Shown here: positions 59,540-64,000 of the stretch, in pieces | How the letters are laid out: each line of letters starts with the position of its first letter | Numbering within the stretch: position 1 is the first letter of the stretch | Position numbers and translations under genes: made by a program | The notes under the pieces: generated by a model | Seen by the model: only the letters and a program-made list of their open reading frames with translations | Database searches by the model: none | What the model was told of the DNA's origin: nothing | NCBI RefSeq assembly: GCF_013113735.1 | Contig: NZ_CP053346.1 | Span: 558,001-622,000, forward strand | Source: Sphingomonas sp. AP4-R1 | GTDB lineage: Bacteria; Pseudomonadota; Alphaproteobacteria; Sphingomonadales; Sphingomonadaceae | DNA: 64,000 bases | Direction: 5' to 3'

Positions 59540-59836
59540 ATGCCGCAGGGTGACAAGAGCGCTTACACCGACAAGCAGAAGCGCAAGGCCGCGCATATCG
59601 AGGAAAGCTACGAAGCACGCGGCACCCCGAAGGCGGAGGCGGAGGCCCGCGCCTGGGCGACGGTGAACAAGGAATCCGGCGGCGGCAACAAATCGGGCTC
59701 GGGGCGCGGCAAGCCCGACACGCACGTCTCCTCCTCGCGCGGCGGCAAGGCCCACGCGTCCGGCTCCGCCGAACAACGCTCGGCCGCCGCGCGCAAGGGC
59801 TGGGACACGCGGCGGCGCAAGGCGGCGGCGGGCTGA
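59540..59836 (+). CDS. Small basic KGG-type stress protein (annotated elsewhere as plasmid stabilisation)
   Basis: The 98-residue protein is very basic and Gly/Ser-rich. It starts MPQGDKSAYTDKQKRKAAHI with EESYEARGTPKAEAEARAWA and ends in a KGWDTRRRKAAAG tail. Proteins of this type are often called plasmid stabilisation proteins, but experimental support is lacking. The composition suggests nucleic-acid binding or a stress role. ATG 59540 has AGATCCGCC ahead with only a weak ribosome binding site. Confidence 0.75.
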   Translation: MPQGDKSAYTDKQKRKAAHIEESYEARGTPKAEAEARAWATVNKESGGGNKSGSGRGKPDTHVSSSRGGKAHASGSAEQRSAAARKGWDTRRRKAAAG

Positions 59837-59848
59837 TACTCCCTCCCT

Positions 59849-59944
59849 CGTCATCCTGAACTTGTTTCAGGATCCATGACCCGGGAGCCTGCCACAGCCG
59901 GGCCGCTCGAAGCGAAGCACAGGCGATGGATCCTGAAACAAGGC
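59849..59944. repeat. Palindromic repeat, family A
   Basis: CGTCATCCTGAACTTGTTTC with AGGATCCAT, and the inverse ATGGATCCTGAAACAAGG at the right; the outermost right arm is lost. The interior (ACCCGGGAGCCTGCCACAGC) is the inverse of the copy at 63435-63541. Confidence 0.8.
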
Positions 59945-59972
59945 GCGGAGCCCAAGCGAAGGGTTCACCCCC

Positions 59973-59995
59973 CGCCCCTCTCCCGCTAAGGGGCG
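59973..59995 (+). promoter_or_regulatory. Hairpin that would mask the argB ribosome binding site
   Basis: CGCCCC (59973-59978) can pair with GGGGCG (59990-59995), and the Shine-Dalgarno AAGGGG lies mostly in the second arm, 4-9 bases before the ATG. It may lower or regulate argB translation. Confidence 0.3.
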
Positions 59996-59999
59996 GCGC

Positions 60000-60872
60000 A
60001 TGAGCAACCACGCCCCGAATCCCGATCTCCTCGCCAAGGCCGAGACGCTGGCCGAGGCGCTGCCCTACATGCAGCGTTATGCCGGCCAGACCTTCGTGGT
60101 GAAATATGGCGGCCACGCGATGGGCGATGCCGAGGCGGCGACCGATTTCGCCGAAGACGTGGTGCTGCTGAAGGCGGTCGGCATCAATCCGATCGTCGTC
60201 CATGGCGGCGGGCCCCAGATCGGCGCGATGCTGAAGGCGCAGGGGATCGAGAGCCGCTTCGTCGATGGGCTGCGCGTCACCGATGCCGCCACGATGAAGA
60301 CGGCCGAGATGGTCCTGTCCGGCGCGATCAACAAGGAGATCGTCTCCTGGATCAGCCGCGCAGGCGGCCGCGCCGTCGGCATTTCGGGCAAGGACGCCCG
60401 CCTCGTCACGGTCGAGAAGGTCAAGCACCCAACCGACGATCTCGGCTTCGTGGGCGAGCCCGACGATATCGACATCCGCGTGCTGGATACGATCTCCAAG
60501 GCGGGCATGATCCCGGTCGTGGCGCCGATCGGCGTCGGCCCGGACGGCGAGACCTACAATATCAATGCGGACACGATGGCGGGCGCGCTCGCCATCGCCA
60601 CCGGGGCCGAGCGTCTGTTCCTGCTGACCGACGTGGCCGGCGTGCTGGACAAGGAAAAGAACCTGATCCCCGATCTCACGCCCAGCCAGATCAGGATGCT
60701 TCGCGTGGACGGCACCATCTCCGGCGGCATGATCCCGAAGCTGGAAACCTGCATCGATGCGGTGGAGGGCGGCGTCGACGCCGCCGTCATCCTCGACGGG
60801 CGCGTGCCGCACGCGATGCTGATCGAAATCTTCACCAAGCAGGGTGCGGGCACCTTGGTGCGGCAGGGGTGA
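60000..60872 (+). CDS. argB: Acetylglutamate kinase
   Basis: ArgB phosphorylates N-acetylglutamate in arginine biosynthesis. The 290-residue protein has the amino-acid-kinase core: [48 protein letters not shown], and [22 protein letters not shown]-terminal [20 protein letters not shown] region resembles arginine-sensitive members, so feedback control is plausible. No other arg gene is next to it. Confidence 0.96.
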   Translation: MSNHAPNPDLLAKAETLAEALPYMQRYAGQTFVVKYGGHAMGDAEAATDFAEDVVLLKAVGINPIVVHGGGPQIGAMLKAQGIESRFVDGLRVTDAATMKTAEMVLSGAINKEIVSWISRAGGRAVGISGKDARLVTVEKVKHPTDDLGFVGEPDDIDIRVLDTISKAGMIPVVAPIGVGPDGETYNINADTMAGALAIATGAERLFLLTDVAGVLDKEKNLIPDLTPSQIRMLRVDGTISGGMIPKLETCIDAVEGGVDAAVILDGRVPHAMLIEIFTKQGAGTLVRQG

Positions 60873-60882
60873 GAAACCGGAT

Positions 60883-60915
60883 GCATCCCCTCCCTGCAAC
60901 GGGAGGATGCTTTCG
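60883..60915 (+). terminator. Probable terminator after argB
   Basis: GCATCC...TCCC (60883-60894) pairs with GGGAGGATGC (60901-60910) with a two-base bulge, followed by a short TTTCGT run. It is weak as an intrinsic terminator. Confidence 0.45.
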
Positions 60916-60993
60916 TCTCTGGAATTACCCTCCGCCGCTTCCGATGTTATAGCGCGCTAACACACTCACTCGAACGCCGGATCCCGACCCATC

Positions 60994-61293
60994 ATGATCA
61001 TGCTCCTCCAGATCCTCGATCTGCTGCTCTCGGTGTTGATGTGGATCATCATCATCCAGGCGGTCCTGTCCTGGCTGGTCGCGTTCAACGTCGTGAACAC
61101 GTCCAACGATTTCGTCCGGCAGGTGCTGTTCGCGCTCGGCCGGATGACGGAGCCTTTCTATCGTCCGATCCGCCGCATCATGCCCGATTTCGGCGCGCTG
61201 GATTTCTCGCCGCTCGTCGTGCTGCTGATCATCCAGATCCTGCGGAATATCGTGATCCCGCGTCTGGCGATGTCGCTGGTGGGGCTGGGCTGA
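60994..61293 (+). CDS. YggT family membrane protein
   Basis: The 99-residue protein has two membrane segments (about 5-27 and 72-95) and the YggT core ([57 protein letters not shown]). Family members are implicated in osmotic tolerance or cell-division-linked processes, but the function is unsettled. folD follows after 7 bases. Confidence 0.92.
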   Translation: MIMLLQILDLLLSVLMWIIIIQAVLSWLVAFNVVNTSNDFVRQVLFALGRMTEPFYRPIRRIMPDFGALDFSPLVVLLIIQILRNIVIPRLAMSLVGLG

Positions 61294-61300
61294 GGCGATC

Positions 61301-62191
61301 ATGAGCGCGACGATCATCGACGGCAAGGCCTTCGCCGCCTCCCTGCGCGAGCGTGTCGGCGCGGTCGCGGCCGATTTCGCCAGGGCCGCCGGCCGGCAGG
61401 CGGGCCTCACGGTGGTGCTGGTGGGCGAGGATGCGGCCAGCAGCGTCTATGTCCGCTCGAAGGAGCGCGCCTCGATCGCGGCCAACATCGCCGGCACCGT
61501 ACACCGCCTGCCCGCGACCACCACGCAGGACGAGCTGCTGGCGCTGGTCGCCACGCTGAACGCCGATCCCGCCGTGGACGGTATCCTCGTCCAGCTGCCG
61601 CTCCCGAAGCAGATCGACAGCCACGCCATCATCGCCGCGATCGATCCGGACAAGGATGTGGACGGTTTCCACCCCGTCAATGCCGGCCGCCTCGCCAGCG
61701 GACTGCCGGGCTTCGTGCCCTGCACACCGCTCGGCTGCCTGATGCTGCTGAAGGACCGGCTCGGCTCGCTCTCCGGGCTGGAGGCGGTCGTCGTCGGCCG
61801 CTCGAACATCGTCGGCAAGCCGATGGCGCAATTGCTGCTGGCCGAGAGCTGCACCGTCACGATCGCGCACAGTCGCACGCGCGATCTGGCCGCCACCGTG
61901 GGCCGCTCCGACATCGTCGTGGCCGCCGTGGGCGTGCCGGAACTGGTGCGCGGCGCCTGGATCAAGCCCGGCGCCACCGTGATCGACGTCGGCATCAACC
62001 GCGTCACGCTGGCGGACGGCACCTCGAAATTGGTCGGCGACGTCGCGTTCGAAGAAGCCGCAGACGTCGCGGGCGCGATCACGCCCGTGCCCGGTGGCGT
62101 CGGCCCGATGACGATCGCGGTCCTGCTCCGCAACACGCTCGTCTCCGCCTATCGCCGCGAGGGACTCGCGCTCGACGAGAGCGCGCTTTGA
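61301..62191 (+). CDS. folD: Bifunctional methylene-tetrahydrofolate dehydrogenase/cyclohydrolase
   Basis: FolD interconverts methylene-, methenyl- and formyl-tetrahydrofolate. The 296-residue protein has the catalytic YVRSKERA (Lys), [14 protein letters not shown], and the NADP-binding [39 protein letters not shown] lies at the C-terminus. It overlaps the next gene by 4 bases (TTGA). Confidence 0.97.
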   Translation: MSATIIDGKAFAASLRERVGAVAADFARAAGRQAGLTVVLVGEDAASSVYVRSKERASIAANIAGTVHRLPATTTQDELLALVATLNADPAVDGILVQLPLPKQIDSHAIIAAIDPDKDVDGFHPVNAGRLASGLPGFVPCTPLGCLMLLKDRLGSLSGLEAVVVGRSNIVGKPMAQLLLAESCTVTIAHSRTRDLAATVGRSDIVVAAVGVPELVRGAWIKPGATVIDVGINRVTLADGTSKLVGDVAFEEAADVAGAITPVPGGVGPMTIAVLLRNTLVSAYRREGLALDESAL

Positions 62192-62778
62192 TCGGACTGC
62201 TGCTCGCGGGCGAGATCGCCGCGAGTCAGCCGGTCGAGGCCGCCGAACGCGCCTTCGCCTCGGCGGCGCAGACCGAAGGCCAGTGGACCGCCTTCCGCCG
62301 CTTCATGGCGCCCGGCGCGCTGATCCTCGTGGACGGCCCGGTCGATGCGGCCCGGTTCCTCGCCCCGCTCAAGGATCCGCGCGTCGCTTTGATGTGGTGG
62401 CCCGCACGCACCGTCACGTCGTGCGACGGCAGCCTCGCCCTCTCCACCGGCCCCTGGCGCTCGGCCAAGGCGAATGGCCGCTTCATCACGATCTGGCAGC
62501 GCCAGCCCGACGGCCAGTGGAAATGGATCTATGACGGCGGCGGCGCCGACGATCCGGGCGGCAGCACCGCCGGGGACATCACCTTCGCCACGCGCGGCCT
62601 GAAATGCCGCCGCCTGCCGGCCCCGCCCGCAGCGCCCGGCGCGCTCGCCGGCGGCGCCTCGCCGGATGGCTCGCTGCGCTGGAGCGTCGCCAGGGACGGC
62701 ACCTCTTATCGGATGCGCGTCCTCGCCTCCGTCACCGGACGATGGGAAACCGTCGTCGATCGCATCGTAGGCACATGA
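62188..62778 (+). CDS. Hypothetical protein, possibly periplasmic and NTF2/SnoaL-like
   Basis: The 196-residue protein starts at TTG 62188, overlapping folD. A short hydrophobic N-terminus ([12 protein letters not shown]) may be a weak signal. The following region ([20 protein letters not shown] with [15 protein letters not shown] and [20 protein letters not shown]) looks like a SnoaL-type beta-cone domain. A Cys/Pro-rich linker and a second small domain complete it. The ligand is unknown. It lies between folD and marC in one transcript. Confidence 0.75.
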   Translation: MIGLLLAGEIAASQPVEAAERAFASAAQTEGQWTAFRRFMAPGALILVDGPVDAARFLAPLKDPRVALMWWPARTVTSCDGSLALSTGPWRSAKANGRFITIWQRQPDGQWKWIYDGGGADDPGGSTAGDITFATRGLKCRRLPAPPAAPGALAGGASPDGSLRWSVARDGTSYRMRVLASVTGRWETVVDRIVGT

Positions 62779-63407
62779 TCACGCTCTATATCTCCGCTTT
62801 CGTCACCTTCTTCCTCGTGATCGATCCTCTGGGCTGCGCGCCCATCTATGCGGGCCTGTCGCGGGGCGCGGGCCCGGCGCAGCGACGGACGATGGCGGTC
62901 CGCGCGACGGTGATTGCCGGCGCGATCCTGATCGTGTTCGCGATCGTCGGAGAGCCGCTGCTCCGCGCGCTCGGCATCAGCCTCGATGCGTTTCGCGTGG
63001 CCGGCGGGATCATGCTGTTCCTGATCGCGCTGGAGATGGTGTTCGAGAAGCGCACCGAGCGGCGCGAGGGCCGCGCCGAGGAAATCGCCAAGCGCGCCGA
63101 AGCCGAGCATCGCGAGATCGAGGACATTTCCGTCTTCCCGATGGCGATCCCGATGATCGCGGGGCCGGGATCGATCGCCACGGTCATGCTGTTCGCCTCG
63201 CACAATCACGGCATGGCGCTGGTGACGGTGCTGGCGGCGCTTCTCTCCGTGATGGTGCTGATGATGCTGGCGCTGCTGGCCGCCGGGCCGATCATGCGCG
63301 TGCTGGGCGCCCGGATCGAGGCGGTGATCACGCGCATGCTGGGCGTGATCCTGGCCGCGCTCGCCACCCAGTTCGTGGTCGACGGCCTCAAGGCCAGCTT
63401 CTCGTAA
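62775..63407 (+). CDS. MarC family integral membrane protein
   Basis: The 210-residue protein has six membrane segments and the MarC signature (FVTFFLVIDPLGCAPIYAGL, AGGIMLFLIALEMVF, FPMAIPMIAGPGSIATVMLF). A charged loop (KRTERREGRAEEIAKRAEAE) separates the halves. Despite the name, a role in multidrug resistance is not supported for the family. ATG 62775 overlaps the previous stop. Confidence 0.93.
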   Translation: MITLYISAFVTFFLVIDPLGCAPIYAGLSRGAGPAQRRTMAVRATVIAGAILIVFAIVGEPLLRALGISLDAFRVAGGIMLFLIALEMVFEKRTERREGRAEEIAKRAEAEHREIEDISVFPMAIPMIAGPGSIATVMLFASHNHGMALVTVLAALLSVMVLMMLALLAAGPIMRVLGARIEAVITRMLGVILAALATQFVVDGLKASFS

Positions 63408-63434
63408 CGGGCGCGCGGCGCGTCACACTCCTCC

Positions 63435-63541
63435 CGTCATCCTGAACCTGTTTCAGGATCCATCGCCTGCGCTTTGCTTCATCCGGCCCGGCTGTGGCGG
63501 GCTCCCGGGTCATGGATCCCGAAACAGGTTCAGGGTGACGG
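63435..63541. repeat. Palindromic repeat, family A, full-length copy
   Basis: CGTCATCCTGAACCTGTTTC with AGGATCCAT and the inverse ATGGATCCCGAAACAGGTTC with AGGGTGACGG form the arms. The interior (GCTCCCGGGTCATGG) is shared with the copies at 47176 and, inverted, 59849. It lies between convergent marC and the last gene. Confidence 0.85.
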
Positions 63542-63559
63542 CTGGTTATAGGACCACCC

Positions 63560-64000
63560 TCACCTCACCAGCCGCCACAGCTTGAACGGCGAATTCTTCG
63601 GCAGGTCCACCCGCAGCAGCCAGTCCGGCACCGTCCCGCGGTTGAGCTGCACGTAGAAGCCCTTCTTGCTCTCCGCTGCATAGACGGTGGATTCGCTCAT
63701 GCCGGGGCACAGCAGCAGCATCGTGGCGCCGTGCCGCTTCATCACTTCGTGCGCCACCTCCGGATTCTCGCTGCGGAAGCTGTGCTGCACGTCGAGAATG
63801 TCGTTCGCGGCGCGATGATAGGGCCCGGCGATCGCGCTGTGATGCGTCACCGCGATCAGACGCGGGCCGAGATCGGTGAAGGTCAGGAAGGTGGCGGGCG
63901 GCATCTGCGCGATCGGCTTCAGCGCCGGGAGCGTCGGGCAGCGGCGATTGGCCGTATCGACCGACTTGCGGAAGGCGGTCTTATGCTCGGGGATCCAGTT
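63560..64000 (-). CDS. C-terminal part of an unidentified protein (cut by window edge)
   Basis: The frame is open to the right edge, giving at least 146 residues that end in KLWRLVR. The visible part includes TFLTFTDLGPRLIAVTHHSA, a GPYHRAANDILDVQHSFRSE stretch and ATMLLLCPGMSES, with no membrane segment in this part. It may be the soluble C-terminal domain of a large membrane protein, but I do not recognise the family. No start codon is visible. Confidence 0.65.
   Translation of the reverse strand, partial: NWIPEHKTAFRKSVDTANRRCPTLPALKPIAQMPPATFLTFTDLGPRLIAVTHHSAIAGPYHRAANDILDVQHSFRSENPEVAHEVMKRHGATMLLLCPGMSESTVYAAESKKGFYVQLNRGTVPDWLLRVDLPKNSPFKLWRLVR

Overview
The window is GC-rich chromosomal DNA from an alphaproteobacterium, most probably a sphingomonad (Sphingomonadaceae). 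The evidence is the gene content (an UrcA-family protein, a DUF4167 protein beside prmC-prfA, a PEP-CTERM protein, a FlbD-type sigma-54 regulator) and many dispersed palindromic repeats of a kind common in that group. I see no rRNA, tRNA, CRISPR array, phage or transposase gene.

Layout. 1-3 kb: the 5' end of a Tat-exported protein, a small membrane protein, a PEP-CTERM protein and a LuxR-type regulator. 3-19.7 kb: a flagellar block with flagellin on the minus strand, then flbD-fliE-F-G-H, a GGDEF gene, and fliI-J-K-L-M-N-O-P-Q-R on the plus strand. 19.9-27.2 kb: a housekeeping block (DUF4167, prmC, prfA, hisS, ppa, a broken amidase). 27.3-45.5 kb: a second flagellar block with a lytic transglycosylase, motB/motA, flgL back to flgB on the minus strand, then an unusual compact MotA/MotB-like pair, flgA-flgM-flgN, flhA and fliA on the plus strand. 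45.8-64 kb: mixed metabolism and stress genes (urcA, queuosine-precursor transporter, egtB-egtD for ergothioneine, PduO-type ATR, gluQ, an HNH protein, an ECF41 sigma factor with its CMD partner, pepN, an SDR, a DMT exporter, threonine aldolase, argB, yggT, folD, marC), ending in a truncated gene.

The flagellar genes suggest a hierarchical circuit. FlbD is a sigma-54 activator. Near-perfect sigma-54 promoters (TGGCAC-N5-TTGC) lie before flgB, flgA and flhA. fliA encodes sigma-28 and flgM its anti-sigma, and weaker sigma-28-like sites precede fliC, flgM and motA. CCGGCAA/TTGCCGG palindromes upstream of flgB and flhA are candidate FlbD enhancer sites. flhB, fliD, fliS, flhF and flhG are not in the window.

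About twenty-four dispersed inverted repeats of roughly 80-120 bp in several families occupy intergenic gaps. Several have entered genes: one lies in frame inside gluQ, and others supply the start or N-terminus of fliP and of the amidase, or the ribosome binding site of fliQ. fliP and the amidase each carry a single-base frameshift in a GC-rich run, which may be real or a sequence error.
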